A stretch of 64,000 nucleotides of DNA, from the NCBI RefSeq assembly GCF_002585305.1, contig NZ_NUNF01000032.1, positions 114,510-178,509 of the forward strand. The letters are read 5' to 3'. The notes below the pieces were generated by a model, which saw only the letters and a list, made by a program, of their open reading frames with translations, ran no database searches and was not told the origin of the DNA. Shown here one piece after another: positions 54,191-63,916 of the stretch. This DNA is from Bacillus sp. AFS037270. GTDB lineage: Bacteria; Bacillota; Bacilli; Bacillales_B; DSM-18226. The translations under genes and the position numbers were made by a program. The number at the start of each line of letters is the position of its first letter. Within the stretch, counting starts at the first letter, position 1.

Positions 54191-56209
54191 TTGAAGCGAT
54201 TCTCAAAAAAGACAGCATCTTTAACACTTGCCGCCTTGATGTTATCATCAACTGTCATTCCTTATGCAAGTGCGGAGCAGGGAAAATCAAATGGTAATAA
54301 ACAAAATGCTGAGATTACAGCGACTACCAAAAACATCCTAATACAGGGTGAGAAGAAATTCAAAGACCTAAATAATAATGGCAGGCTCGATCCATATGAA
54401 AACTGGCAGCTTCCAACAGATGTACGTGTAAAGGATCTTGTCAAAAAGATGACACTTGAGGAAAAAGCGGGGATGATGCTGATTACAGAGTTTCCGAAAT
54501 TTACGAATAACAAGTTAGTCTTGCCAAATAAATTAATTGATCAAAATACACGATACTACATTTTCCGGCAAACCCCAACTGCTGATGTTATCGCTGATTA
54601 TAATAATCAGCTTCAAGAAGCAGCAGAAGGATCAAGATTAGGGATTCCAATTCTCATCACATCAAATCCAAGAAATCATGCATCAACGGATTATACGAAT
54701 AGCAGCGAAGGGGCAGGCTTGCATTCATTTTGGCCAGGTCCATTAGGACTTGCGGCAACCCGTGATACCAGTCTAGTCAAGGATTTTGCTGAAACCGCGG
54801 CGAAGGAATGGAGAGCGGCAGGGATTCGCAAGGTATATGGATATACAGCAGATATTGCGACCGATCCGCTTTGGGCAAGAATTGAAGATACATTTGGCGA
54901 GCAGCCTGCACTTGCTTCAGGCATGATTTATAACGTCATCAAAGGTTTCCAAGGGGATGAACTTGGGAAAGACAGTGTTGCGATTACCGTTAAGCATTTT
55001 CCGGGCGGCGGAGCACGAGACAATGGCTTAGATCCACATTTTCCAGAAGGAAAATTCAATCCATATCCAACTGATGGAAGCTTGTTAAAATATCATATTC
55101 CAAGCTTTAGAGCCGCTATTACGGCTGGCGTGTCTTCCGTGATGCCTTATTATGCTTATCCAAGCAATACGAGTGCTGACCAAGGGTTACCATGGTTTAG
55201 TCCTACGCAGCAATTTGAGGAAGTAGGCTTTGCATTAAACAAAGCGATTATTACCGATCTCCTCCGAGGACAGCTTGGTTTCAAGGGTTATGTTAACTCT
55301 GATACAGGCGCAGTCGGCAATAATGCTTGGGGTGCAGAAGCATTAACGCCTGAACAAAAATTTGCAAAAGCTATTAATGCTGGGACAAATATTATCTCTG
55401 GCGCTTCCGATCCAGCTCCTATCATCGATGCGGTAAAAAATGGCCTACTTAAAGAAGAAAAAGTAGATCAATCTGTTTCATTTTTACTGTCAGAGATGAT
55501 GAAATTGGGTCTTTTTGAAAACCCTTATGTAGATAGACAGCATGCCCTAGATGTAGTTAATAATCCTGAATCAAAGAAAAAGGCGGATGCAGCACACAGG
55601 AAGTCCCTTGTTCTTATGCGTAACGATAAAATCAATGGTGAGAATGTCCTTCCATTGAGTGATGGAAAAATAAACAATGTTAAGCTTTATGTTGAAATGT
55701 TCCCAGGTGGAAATGACGCGGCGGCGACGAAGAAATTAAGAGAAACAATTCAGAAATATGACCCATCGATCACAGTAACAGATAAACTTGCTGAATCCAC
55801 ACATGCATTTGTATGGGTTCGACCTGTTCAATCGAACTGGGACAATAACCCACGGATTTCAGTAGGTCCTGAAACAGGCATCACGAATGTCGACCGGATT
55901 ATCGAAATTCAGAAAACTGTACCGACCATTACGGCCATTAATTTCACGAATCCATGGTTAATAGACCAAATTGAACCGAATTCAGCAGCAGTGGTTGCGA
56001 CGTTTGGAACGAAGGCTGAGGCAATTGTTGATGTCATTCGCGGCAAATTCAATCCGACAGGAAAACTTCCATTCACCATTCCAGCTAATAAGGCAGCAGT
56101 CGATAACGAAGTTGGAGATATTCCTGGATATGAAGAAGATCCTTCGTATGTTTACACAAATAAGAGTGGGGACAAGTACGGATTTGATTTTGGATTGAGT
56201 TTTAAATAA
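54191..56209 (+). CDS. Secreted glycoside hydrolase family 3 enzyme
   Basis: 672 residues starting at a TTG after GGGGGAGGAAG. Signal peptide ends near ASA-E (about residue 28). A short FKDLNNNGRLDPYENW segment precedes the GH3 N-terminal barrel (about 60-400), which has the KHFPGGG motif and the nucleophile Asp in GYVNSDTGAVG. It continues with the GH3 C-terminal alpha/beta domain (about 460-610). Likely a beta-glucosidase or related beta-glycosidase acting outside the cell. No sorting signal or carbohydrate-binding module. Carbon catabolite and TRAP-linked control are suggested by upstream sites. Confidence 0.9.
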   Translation: MKRFSKKTASLTLAALMLSSTVIPYASAEQGKSNGNKQNAEITATTKNILIQGEKKFKDLNNNGRLDPYENWQLPTDVRVKDLVKKMTLEEKAGMMLITEFPKFTNNKLVLPNKLIDQNTRYYIFRQTPTADVIADYNNQLQEAAEGSRLGIPILITSNPRNHASTDYTNSSEGAGLHSFWPGPLGLAATRDTSLVKDFAETAAKEWRAAGIRKVYGYTADIATDPLWARIEDTFGEQPALASGMIYNVIKGFQGDELGKDSVAITVKHFPGGGARDNGLDPHFPEGKFNPYPTDGSLLKYHIPSFRAAITAGVSSVMPYYAYPSNTSADQGLPWFSPTQQFEEVGFALNKAIITDLLRGQLGFKGYVNSDTGAVGNNAWGAEALTPEQKFAKAINAGTNIISGASDPAPIIDAVKNGLLKEEKVDQSVSFLLSEMMKLGLFENPYVDRQHALDVVNNPESKKKADAAHRKSLVLMRNDKINGENVLPLSDGKINNVKLYVEMFPGGNDAAATKKLRETIQKYDPSITVTDKLAESTHAFVWVRPVQSNWDNNPRISVGPETGITNVDRIIEIQKTVPTITAINFTNPWLIDQIEPNSAAVVATFGTKAEAIVDVIRGKFNPTGKLPFTIPANKAAVDNEVGDIPGYEEDPSYVYTNKSGDKYGFDFGLSFK

Positions 56210-56229
56210 TCATTAAAAATGTTTCAAGA

Positions 56230-56257
56230 GGCAGGGATGTGATCTCTGTCTTTTTTT
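56230..56257 (+). terminator. Terminator after the GH3 gene
   Basis: GGCAGGGAT / ATCTCTGTC stem (two G-U pairs) and seven T. Confidence 0.75.
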
Positions 56258-56356
56258 GTTGCAATAAGATTTTTTTAAAAATGCCCTTAGCTTGATCCTT
56301 TTTGTTATAATTCTACAAGGGGAAATAGATAGAAGATAGCTAAAAGGGGGATTTGA

Positions 56357-57613
56357 ATGAGTTCAGTACCTACGAATCAAGTCATACGGGAAGTTACATA
56401 TATACAACTGTTTAAAAAGTCTCAACATTTTACCGCCTTACTGTTAGGTCAGTTTTTTTCTTTATTAGGCAGCTCTATTACCAACGTGATCTTGCCCATT
56501 GTCGTTCTCCAAATCTCTAATTCTACGGCGGTAATGGGGACGGTAATGGCCATTTATATGGTGCCATTTGTCATCTTGCTTCCATTTTCAGGTGTGTTGG
56601 TTGATAAACTGAACAAGGTCAAAATTATGTTTTTAGTTGATATTGTCCGATTTATTCTCATGTTGACCTTGTCGATATTTGCTTTTATGGATCAACTTAA
56701 TATGTCACTTCTTTTTGTGTTTATGTTTTTTATGGGGACGATGGATAGTTTCTTTCAGCCCGCCCATTCCGGGGTGCGAGCGAAAATATTCACACCGGAT
56801 ATCCGTATTGCGGCGAATTCTTTGAATCAAGTAACAGTACAGGCATTAAGGATCTTTGGCCCGATTATTGGGGGTATTATTATTTCGGCTGTTTCGGCGG
56901 GATGGGGATTTGGCATCAATGCGGCTACCTACATCATCTCGTTATTCTTTTTATTTAGTTTACGAACACTGACCTTTCACAGACCTACTATGAATTCTGA
57001 TCAAAAGTCGACGATAAAACAGGATTTCATGGAGGGAATTGAGGTCCTAAAAGGGCATTCATGGCTTTGGATTACCATTTTAGTTTTTTCTTTCATTAAT
57101 ATATTTTCAAATGGAATTATCCAGATCATCCTTCCTTGGTTAATCAAGAACTATTATCAATTTGAACCATATGTGTATGGCCTCGTCCTTGGCTCATCAG
57201 GGGCTGGGGCAATTGTGTGCGGTATTATATTCGGCTCCCGTCCTGAATGGAAGAAGAGAGGTATCCTCGCTTATGGCGGTGTTATTTTAAGTGGAATAGG
57301 CCTTTTCTTGCTGGCATTTATCTCGAGTGTACCCTTATTGATGACCTGTATGTTTTTAGAAGGAGCCGGAATAATGCTTTTTGGTCTGATATGGGAAACT
57401 AGTTTACAAGAACTGGTGCCTGAAGAAAAATTTGGCCGAGTGGTTAGTTTAGATATGCTCGGTTCGTTTGCACTGCTCCCGGTTGGCTATTTGCTTACTG
57501 GCTGGCTCGCTGAGGGAATCGGAGAAATTTTAACACTTATGATCTTTAGTATTGTGATTGTGTTGATTTCGGGATTGTCTGTGATGATTAAAGGAATCCG
57601 TGAATTTAATTAA
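56357..57613 (+). CDS. MFS transporter
   Basis: 418 residues, about twelve membrane helices. The loop between helices 2 and 3 reads GVLVDKLNKVKIM, a major facilitator pattern, and the N-terminal FTALLLGQFFSLLGSSITNVILPIVV is typical of the macrolide/enterobactin exporter-like DHA3 group. Substrate unknown. GGGGG-type ribosome site; convergent terminator shared with the CysJ-like gene. Confidence 0.85.
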   Translation: MSSVPTNQVIREVTYIQLFKKSQHFTALLLGQFFSLLGSSITNVILPIVVLQISNSTAVMGTVMAIYMVPFVILLPFSGVLVDKLNKVKIMFLVDIVRFILMLTLSIFAFMDQLNMSLLFVFMFFMGTMDSFFQPAHSGVRAKIFTPDIRIAANSLNQVTVQALRIFGPIIGGIIISAVSAGWGFGINAATYIISLFFLFSLRTLTFHRPTMNSDQKSTIKQDFMEGIEVLKGHSWLWITILVFSFINIFSNGIIQIILPWLIKNYYQFEPYVYGLVLGSSGAGAIVCGIIFGSRPEWKKRGILAYGGVILSGIGLFLLAFISSVPLLMTCMFLEGAGIMLFGLIWETSLQELVPEEKFGRVVSLDMLGSFALLPVGYLLTGWLAEGIGEILTLMIFSIVIVLISGLSVMIKGIREFN

Positions 57614-57626
57614 GGCAAATAACATG

Positions 57627-57666
57627 AAAGAGGGACTCCATTTAACCAATATGGAGTCCCTCTTTT
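57627..57666. terminator. Convergent terminator
   Basis: AAAGAGGGACTCCAT / ATGGAGTCCCTCTTT long stem, nine-base loop. Confidence 0.9.
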
Positions 57667-57695
57667 GATTGGATTACTCTTAAAACTGATCTTTT

Positions 57696-58868
57696 TTAAT
57701 ATACATCTCGCAGGTAACGTCCTTGCTCTTTCATAGCATTTAGATAGACTTCAGCTTCTTCAGAGGTCTTTGAGCCTTCTTTTTCAATAACCGTTAATAG
57801 GGCGCTATGAACATCTTTCGCCATATATTGTTTATCTCCGCAAACATAGAAGTATGCTCCATTTTCGAGCCATTCGAATAATTCTTTACTGTTTTCAAGC
57901 ATTTTATGCTGTACATATACCTTTTTCTCGCTATCACGGGAGAACGCAGTTTCTAATCTCGTCAATACGCCCTCTTGCTGATATTTTTCTAGCTCATCTT
58001 GATAAAGGAAGTCTGACGCTGCATGCTGATCCCCAAAAAATAACCATGTGCGACCGTCTGCTTTTGTAACTGCTCGTTCTTCGATAAAGGAACGGAATGG
58101 TGCAATCCCTGTTCCAGGACCAACCATGATGATATCTTTCTCTTGCGATTCTGGCAGATGAAAGTGTTTATTTGGCTGTACAAATACTGGAAGTGTTTCG
58201 CCTTCTTGAGTACGTTCCGCAACTAAAACAGAACAAACACCTTTACGATCGCGTCCGTGCGCATTGTAACGAACTGCACCGATGGTTAGATGAACTTCAT
58301 TAGGATGGGCTGCCATGCTGCTAGCAATTGAGTAAAGCCGCGGTGTCATTTTTCTTAATAGAGAAACAAACTCTTGGGCAGAAGCCTTCCAAGGACCGAA
58401 ATCACGTAACATATCAAGTAAATCACGTCCGTTGGTATATTCTTTTAGCTTTGTTGCATTTTCAACTAATACAAGGTTTTTTAACTCTTCATTTTCTGTG
58501 AATTCTGCTGCCGCTTGGAGAATCTTTTTCGACAGTAACGTGATTTCAAAGTAAGCGGTTAACGCCTCTTTTAATGGAAGTGTTTCTCCTTGCTTATTAA
58601 TGGTTACTGCGGTTTTTTCATCCCAATGCATTTCTTCTAGAAGTGAAGCTACAAGTTCTGGATCATTCTTTGGGACAACACCAAGGGCATCACCTGGGAT
58701 ATAAGAAAGACCTGACCCTTCCAATGATAGCTCAATATGTCTTGTTTCTTTACTAGAGCCAGCACCATTTAGATTGACGTTTTTAAGAACCTTCGCTTGA
58801 AAAGGATTAGTTCTTGAATAAGCGGTCGGAACCTTTTTGTCTCCATTTTTGTTTACAGTAAGTTGCAT
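57696..58868 (-). CDS. CysJ-like diflavin reductase lacking the flavodoxin domain
   Basis: 390 residues from ATG 58868 (GAGGTG upstream; an ATG one codon earlier is equally in frame, the frame to 58946 has no ribosome site). FAD-binding domain (about 25-235; LYSIASS) and NADPH-binding domain (about 240-390; GPGTGIAPFRSF and the C-terminal YLRDVY) match sulfite reductase alpha subunit. The N-terminal FMN flavodoxin domain (about 200 residues in CysJ) is absent. It probably passes electrons from NADPH to a separate carrier; the divergent 4Fe-4S ferredoxin is an obvious candidate. No sulfite reductase hemoprotein is next to it. Confidence 0.8.
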   Translation of the reverse strand: MQLTVNKNGDKKVPTAYSRTNPFQAKVLKNVNLNGAGSSKETRHIELSLEGSGLSYIPGDALGVVPKNDPELVASLLEEMHWDEKTAVTINKQGETLPLKEALTAYFEITLLSKKILQAAAEFTENEELKNLVLVENATKLKEYTNGRDLLDMLRDFGPWKASAQEFVSLLRKMTPRLYSIASSMAAHPNEVHLTIGAVRYNAHGRDRKGVCSVLVAERTQEGETLPVFVQPNKHFHLPESQEKDIIMVGPGTGIAPFRSFIEERAVTKADGRTWLFFGDQHAASDFLYQDELEKYQQEGVLTRLETAFSRDSEKKVYVQHKMLENSKELFEWLENGAYFYVCGDKQYMAKDVHSALLTVIEKEGSKTSEEAEVYLNAMKEQGRYLRDVY

Positions 58869-59084
58869 CATCTTCACCTCATAATTGTAATATTTACTAG
58901 TTATTGGCTTGATTAGTTGTGTTTTTTTCTCTTTTACATCTTCCATTATATCTAAATAATATTAAATTTCCCTTAAAAAAGGCTTATAAAATTTTTTAAT
59001 TATTAAGATAAAATTAAGAATTTAATTTTATCATAAAATCTATCCTGAAAAACAGGAAATTAATAAAATTTTGGAGAGTTTTAG

Positions 59085-59333
59085 ATGAAAAAATTTACAA
59101 TTGTTGATAGAGAGACATGTATTGCTTGCGGAGCTTGTTTTGTGACCGCTCCGGAGGTTTTTGATTACGATGACAATGGAATTTCATTTGTATATTTTGA
59201 TAAAAATCAAGGGAATGTCGAAATACCTGGTGAGTTAGTAGACGATGTATTAGAAGCGAATGATGGATGCCCTTCAGGTTCAATAAAAGTATCGAACATG
59301 CCTTTTAATGGTAATCCAACAAAATTTGAATAA
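59085..59333 (+). CDS. fer: 4Fe-4S ferredoxin
   Basis: 82 residues, the same length as B. subtilis Fer. One [4Fe-4S] cluster: Cys12, Cys15, Cys18 (CIACGAC) and Cys62 (GCPSG). Acidic, cytoplasmic, low-potential electron carrier. It is divergent from the CysJ-like reductase with a 216-base shared region, suggesting an electron-transfer pair. Ends NPTKFE, close to B. subtilis Fer. Confidence 0.92.
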   Translation: MKKFTIVDRETCIACGACFVTAPEVFDYDDNGISFVYFDKNQGNVEIPGELVDDVLEANDGCPSGSIKVSNMPFNGNPTKFE

Positions 59334-59639
59334 TTTTAATGTTTTTGTCTTAATAAGTAAACTTCGTACAAATAATACAGGTAGAAACTAAATCCGATAT
59401 CAAAAGCATTTTTGTCCAGAAAATCAGTTCCTTATCACGGAGCTGATTTTTTTATTATTTATTTGTGGTCAATGATTACTCAGTATTTGGTTTGCTCGAT
59501 CGACAAAGTAGTTATTACATGTGAATTGTGTTTAGTCAATTTAACCAAAATCATTTTTATCTTTAGACAGAATACCAATGACTCGTTTGAATTTTCTCAT
59601 TATAATAATTTATAAAACATAGAGTCGTGGAGGTAAGGT
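59334..59639. other. Intergenic region after fer
   Basis: 306 bases: a ferredoxin terminator (59420-59453) and a plausible promoter for the amidase operon, TTGAAT (59587-59592), 17-base spacer, TTATAA (59610-59615). No credible gene. Confidence 0.5.
59420..59453 (+). terminator. Terminator of fer
   Basis: AAAATCAG...CTGATTTTTTT stem with imperfect inner pairs. Confidence 0.7.
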
Positions 59640-60839
59640 ATGAATGAGCATTGGAATGCCTTTATGGATAACAATTTGAAGATGAGTCCGACTGGTTCTG
59701 GTAGTTTAAATGGACGGACATTTGCGGTTAAGGATGTATTTGATCTCAAAAATTATCATTCTAGTGCCGGAAATCCAGATTGGCTGAGAACCCATGATCC
59801 TGCAACACAAAATGCGCCCGTGGTGGATCTGTTATTGGAACAGGGGGCATATCTGAGGGGAACGACCCATACAGATGAATTAATGTACAGTTTGAATGGG
59901 GAAAATTCCCACTATGGTACACCCATAAATCCGCGTGGAGAGGACCGGATTCCAGGTGGTTCCTCAAGTGGTTCTGCGGTAGCAGTTGCTGCAGGACTAG
60001 TCGACTTTGCTCTCGGAACGGATACAGGAGGATCAATTCGCATTCCATCTTCCTATTGCGGGCTATTTGGAATTAGGCCAACACATGGGCTTGTGAATAT
60101 CAAGGGCGTGATACCACTCGCTAAATCCTTTGATACGGTAGGGTGGATGACCAAAAATCCAGAACTTTTGCTGGCGGTCGGTGAAATTCTTATTAACCAG
60201 GAAGAGACATCTGAAAGCTTTGAATTTCTTCTTTTTGAAAAAGAAGCATGGTCTTTTGTAGAAGGAGAAACAAAGGAATGCTTATTACAAGTTGCTTCGA
60301 TTTTACAAGCGTTATTTACCAACACCAACTCGGACTACATATCAGTGGAAGGGCTGTCAAAATGGGCAGAGCTTTTTCGATCCATCCAAGGCATAGAGAT
60401 TTGGAAGGAACATGGTGCCTGGATTGAAGCGGTGAAGCCAACCTTTGGACCAGGGATTAGCGAACGATTTGAATGGGCGAGTACCCTGAATGCAGATGAG
60501 CTCGGTCCTCTAAATAACAGAAGAGAAAAAATAAAACAAAGTCTGTCGGGTTTATTAAAAACAAATGGATTATTGGTCATTCCAACTGCTCCGGGTGAAG
60601 CTCCCTTACGCCAGTTATCAATGGAGGAAATGGAGTTGTATCGTACAAGAACGATGCAGCTTACGTGCATCGCAGGATTAACTGGCTTTCCGCAAGTGAC
60701 CATTCCTTTGATGAAAAGGAATGGAATCCCAGTCGGCCTGTCGTTTATTGCGAATCAATCTCAAGATATAAAGTTACTAAAATTCATCCAGCGTCTGTCG
60801 GCGATATTGGTCGAAACAAATGTGAAAATTGCAAATTAA
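59640..60839 (+). CDS. Amidase (amidase signature family)
   Basis: 399 residues of the Ser-Ser-Lys amidases. Catalytic Lys31 in FAVKDVFD. The GGSSSGSAVAVAAG stretch and the GTDTGGSIRIPSSYCG stretch carry the two serines. It is shorter than GatA (about 485) and closer to stand-alone amidases that hydrolyse small amides. It precedes a gamma-glutamyltransferase gene by a few bases, so the pair may degrade amide or gamma-glutamyl compounds. GGAGG ribosome site. Confidence 0.88.
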   Translation: MNEHWNAFMDNNLKMSPTGSGSLNGRTFAVKDVFDLKNYHSSAGNPDWLRTHDPATQNAPVVDLLLEQGAYLRGTTHTDELMYSLNGENSHYGTPINPRGEDRIPGGSSSGSAVAVAAGLVDFALGTDTGGSIRIPSSYCGLFGIRPTHGLVNIKGVIPLAKSFDTVGWMTKNPELLLAVGEILINQEETSESFEFLLFEKEAWSFVEGETKECLLQVASILQALFTNTNSDYISVEGLSKWAELFRSIQGIEIWKEHGAWIEAVKPTFGPGISERFEWASTLNADELGPLNNRREKIKQSLSGLLKTNGLLVIPTAPGEAPLRQLSMEEMELYRTRTMQLTCIAGLTGFPQVTIPLMKRNGIPVGLSFIANQSQDIKLLKFIQRLSAILVETNVKIAN

Positions 60840-60864
60840 ATAATTTATGGAAGGAGGTAAGGTC

Positions 60865-62520
60865 ATGAATAATCAAGCATTTTGGTCATACCGCCCAACC
60901 ACTATGGCTCCCAATGTGATGATTACAACTCCACATTATTTGGCCTCGCAAGCCGGTATGAAGGTTTTGCAGGAAGGAGGAAATGCCGTTGAGGCGGCGA
61001 TTGCGGCAGCGTCAACAATTGGGGTGGTCTATCCCCATATGAATGGAATTGGCGGCGATAATTTTTGGTTAATCTACAATTCTAATGATAAAGAGTTAAA
61101 GGGGTTAAATAGCAGCGGCCGATCTGGAGAATACGCAACGATTGACTTTTACAAAAAACAGGGGCTTGGAACAATCCCAGCTCGGGGGCCGCTTGGGGCA
61201 AATACCGTTCCCGGGGCCGTCGCCGGTTGGGAAATGGCCTATGACTACTCAGTCGAAAGGATGAAGGGAAATATTACATGGGAGCACTTATTACAATCGT
61301 CTATCCATTATGCAAAAGAGGGCTTCCCGGTTACCCCGAGTCAAGAATATTGGACCAATATAAACTTAGATGAAACAAACAATCAGTTTCGAAATTTACA
61401 ACGATTTTCGGAATTTAAAAAGATTTTCACAAAAACTTCTGGCTTTTCCTATCATTCTGGTGAAATAATGAAACAGAAAGATTTAGCTATTACTCTAGAA
61501 GGACTGTCAAAAGAAGGAAGCCGCCTATTTTATCAAGGGGAGGTCGCAAAGGTCATTTCGGAAGATCTCCAATACAATGGAGGCTTATTAACATATGATG
61601 ATTTTGTTTCCCACCGTTCAGACTGGGTTAAGCCTCTTTCGGTCGACTACCGGGGTTATGGCGTTTACAACTTACCTCCGAATACTCAAGGATTTGCTTC
61701 CCTATCCATTTTAAATATATTGAATCAGTTTGATGTCCCGGAGATTGAGGAAGGGTCTGCTGATTATTATCATCTATTGATCGAGGCTACTAAACTAGCA
61801 TTCGAGGATCGTGATCAGTATTTAACTGATCCTGATGTTTCCCATATTCCTCTAGATGAGCTACTATCTCTAAAAAGAGGAATGGAGTTAGCGGCCCAAA
61901 TCGACGTTACCAAGCCGATCAATCTTCAAAAACAATTGGATCCAAAAGGAGATACGGTTTGGTTAGGGGTAGTCGACCAGTATGGGAATGCGGTTTCGCT
62001 TATCCAAAGTATTTATCATGAGTTTGGGTCTGGGTTCATCCCAAAAGATACAGGGATTGTGCTGCAAAATCGGGGCAGTTTTTTTTCGCTTGACGAGAAC
62101 CATGTAAATTGTCTGCTGCCTAAAAAACGAACCTATCATACGTTGAATCCTGCGATGATCTTTAAGGGCGGTGAGCCTTATTTGGTGTATGGTACAATGG
62201 GAGGAGAGGGGCAGCCGCAAACTCAGGCAGCTCTTGTGACAAGAATACTTGATTACCATATGCCGATCCAGGCAGCGATAGAGGCGCCAAGGTGGTTATA
62301 TGGCCGAACTTGGGGTGCTGAATCCAATAGCGTTAAAATCGAAGGAAGAGTACCGAATGAGATTACCGAATCGCTCCGAAAAAGAGGACATCAAGTGGAA
62401 ATTGTCGAAGATTTCACGGATGTGATGGGCCATGCCGGGGTCATCAAAATTGATCCTGATAGCAACATTAAATTTGGCGGTGCAGATCCAAGAGGTGATG
62501 GGGCAGCGCTAGGATTCTAG
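60865..62520 (+). CDS. Gamma-glutamyltransferase family protein
   Basis: 551 residues from ATG 60865 after AAGGAGG. Ntn-hydrolase that self-cleaves before the catalytic Thr; here this is probably Thr364 (GDTVWLGVVDQYGNAVS). The large subunit holds GGNAVEAAIAA, GGDNFWLIY and the NPPNTQG-like NLPPNTQG. No signal peptide is visible, so, unlike classical secreted GGT, it may be cytoplasmic. It probably acts with the adjacent amidase. Confidence 0.85.
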   Translation: MNNQAFWSYRPTTMAPNVMITTPHYLASQAGMKVLQEGGNAVEAAIAAASTIGVVYPHMNGIGGDNFWLIYNSNDKELKGLNSSGRSGEYATIDFYKKQGLGTIPARGPLGANTVPGAVAGWEMAYDYSVERMKGNITWEHLLQSSIHYAKEGFPVTPSQEYWTNINLDETNNQFRNLQRFSEFKKIFTKTSGFSYHSGEIMKQKDLAITLEGLSKEGSRLFYQGEVAKVISEDLQYNGGLLTYDDFVSHRSDWVKPLSVDYRGYGVYNLPPNTQGFASLSILNILNQFDVPEIEEGSADYYHLLIEATKLAFEDRDQYLTDPDVSHIPLDELLSLKRGMELAAQIDVTKPINLQKQLDPKGDTVWLGVVDQYGNAVSLIQSIYHEFGSGFIPKDTGIVLQNRGSFFSLDENHVNCLLPKKRTYHTLNPAMIFKGGEPYLVYGTMGGEGQPQTQAALVTRILDYHMPIQAAIEAPRWLYGRTWGAESNSVKIEGRVPNEITESLRKRGHQVEIVEDFTDVMGHAGVIKIDPDSNIKFGGADPRGDGAALGF

Positions 62521-62532
62521 TTTTTTAATCTT

Positions 62533-62715
62533 GGTTCTGTTTAAAGATATTGGTGCTTTTTATAATCTGTTGATTGGATTGCAATGCGCTCGACTCCTGC
62601 GGGAGTACGGGGCCGGGGAGATCCCACAGGTGCTAAAGCGCCGAGGAGGCTCCGCGGCACGCCCGCGGAAAGCGCGCTTCTTTCGCTGCAATCAACAGCC
62701 AAAATTATCAGAGCC
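62533..62715. repeat. GC-rich hairpin element with terminal inverted repeats
   Basis: Inner palindrome ends CTGTTGATTG (62567-62576) and CAATCAACAG (62689-62698); outer GGTTCTG (62533) and CAGAGCC (62709). The GC-rich interior (CTCCTGCGGGAG stem, GCTAAAGCGC) differs sharply from the AT-rich surroundings. It is of the kind scattered between genes in many Bacillaceae genomes, MITE-like or structured RNA. An open frame through it is not a gene. Confidence 0.7.
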
Positions 62716-62755
62716 TTAATCTAAAAAAGGCAAACATGAAAAAAGGTGAATATAC

Positions 62756-63337
62756 GTGAAACTTCAACGAGATTTATTTATTGGATTTTTCAGGTCCGGG
62801 CTATTAGGCTTTGGAGGTGGACCATCCGCTATTCCACTCGTACATAAAGAAGTAGTGGGTACGTTTAAATGGATGAATGATCAAGAATTTAGTGATATTT
62901 TGGCCCTCGCCAACACGCTGCCCGGACCTATCGCAACAAAGATGGCTGGGTATATCGGCTACCGGCTAGGTGGGATACTAGGCATGATAAATGCTATATT
63001 GGCTACTGTTTTACCAACCATTCTAATGATGCTCGTCTTATTAACTTCATTTAATCAGTTTAAGGATAACCCAAGAGTTCAAGGGATGACTGGTGCAGTG
63101 GTGCCAATAGTGGGTGTAATGATGGGAACCTTAACATGGGAGTTTTTGAAAAAATCAAAGAATGGCTGGGGCTGGAAGAAAGGGATTCTCCTCTTGGCTG
63201 GTAGTTTTGTAGTGATGGAGATTTTCCATGTACATCCAGGTATTGTCGTAGGAATTCTACTGGTTGCGGCATTAGTGATTCCTGATAAAAAAGAAAAGAT
63301 CGAAATGACCATGAAGGAAAAAAGTGAGAGCCTATGA
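62756..63337 (+). CDS. chrA: Chromate transporter, CHR domain (N-terminal half protein)
   Basis: 193 residues, about six helices, single CHR domain. GGGPSAIPLVHKEVV and ANTLPGPIATKMAGYIGY are the hallmark blocks. The start is a GTG six bases after AAAGGTGA. Short ChrA proteins work as pairs with opposite topology; the partner begins inside this stop codon. Exports chromate or imports another anion; the true substrate in this host is unproven. Confidence 0.88.
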   Translation: MKLQRDLFIGFFRSGLLGFGGGPSAIPLVHKEVVGTFKWMNDQEFSDILALANTLPGPIATKMAGYIGYRLGGILGMINAILATVLPTILMMLVLLTSFNQFKDNPRVQGMTGAVVPIVGVMMGTLTWEFLKKSKNGWGWKKGILLLAGSFVVMEIFHVHPGIVVGILLVAALVIPDKKEKIEMTMKEKSESL

Positions 63338-63864
63338 TTTATATTCAAATATTTATCGCATTTTTTATTCCGAGTATTGTTGGATATGGGGGCGGCCCGG
63401 CATCTATTCCGTTAATCGAACATGAGGTAGTCAGCCGCTACGGCTGGGTCACTACTGGTGAATTTAGTGAGATTTTGGCGTTAGGAAATGCTTTGCCAGG
63501 ACCAATCGCCACCAAAATGGCCGGCTACATTGGTTTTGAAGTGGGCGGGGTGTTAGGAGCTGTCATTGCTGAATTTGCAACGATCGCCCCGTCCTTAATC
63601 TTAATGATTGTTCTTTTACAGTTAATCTTCAAATATAAAGATTCACCAAGAGTAAAAAGATTGTCCAAGATCGTAGTGCCAACTGTGGCGATTTTAATGG
63701 CAGGTCTTACTTATGACTTTATTAAAACATCCTATACCTCTAATGGATTAGTACAAACCATGATAATCGCTATTGTAAGTTTATTATTATTGGAAAAATG
63801 GAAGGTACATCCGGCCTTTGTAATTGTAGGCGGCTTGGCCTATGGTGCATTATTTTTAGGGTAG
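63334..63864 (+). CDS. Chromate transporter, CHR domain (partner protein)
   Basis: 176 residues, single CHR domain with the same blocks (GGGPASIPLIEHEVV, GNALPGPIATKMAGYIGF). It overlaps the first CHR gene by four bases (ATGA), so both subunits are made together in equal amounts. The longer ChrA in other bacteria is a fusion of two such halves. Followed by a terminator. Confidence 0.88.
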   Translation: MIYIQIFIAFFIPSIVGYGGGPASIPLIEHEVVSRYGWVTTGEFSEILALGNALPGPIATKMAGYIGFEVGGVLGAVIAEFATIAPSLILMIVLLQLIFKYKDSPRVKRLSKIVVPTVAILMAGLTYDFIKTSYTSNGLVQTMIIAIVSLLLLEKWKVHPAFVIVGGLAYGALFLG

Positions 63865-63868
63865 CTCA

Positions 63869-63916
63869 TAAAAAACGTCATTCTATCACAGAAAACAGAT
63901 AGAATGGCGTTTTTTA
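63869..63916 (+). terminator. Terminator of the chromate transporter pair
   Basis: AAAAACGTCATTCTAT / ATAGAATGGCGTTTTT long stem, then T run. Confidence 0.9.

Noticed and set aside
59412..59615. 67-residue open frame after fer
   Set aside because: Starts inside the ferredoxin terminator, lacks a ribosome site and runs through the probable amidase promoter.
62531..62719. 62-residue open frame in the GC-rich element
   Set aside because: Lies within the hairpin repeat, has no ribosome site and an Arg/Gly/Pro-rich product typical of reading structured GC-rich DNA.
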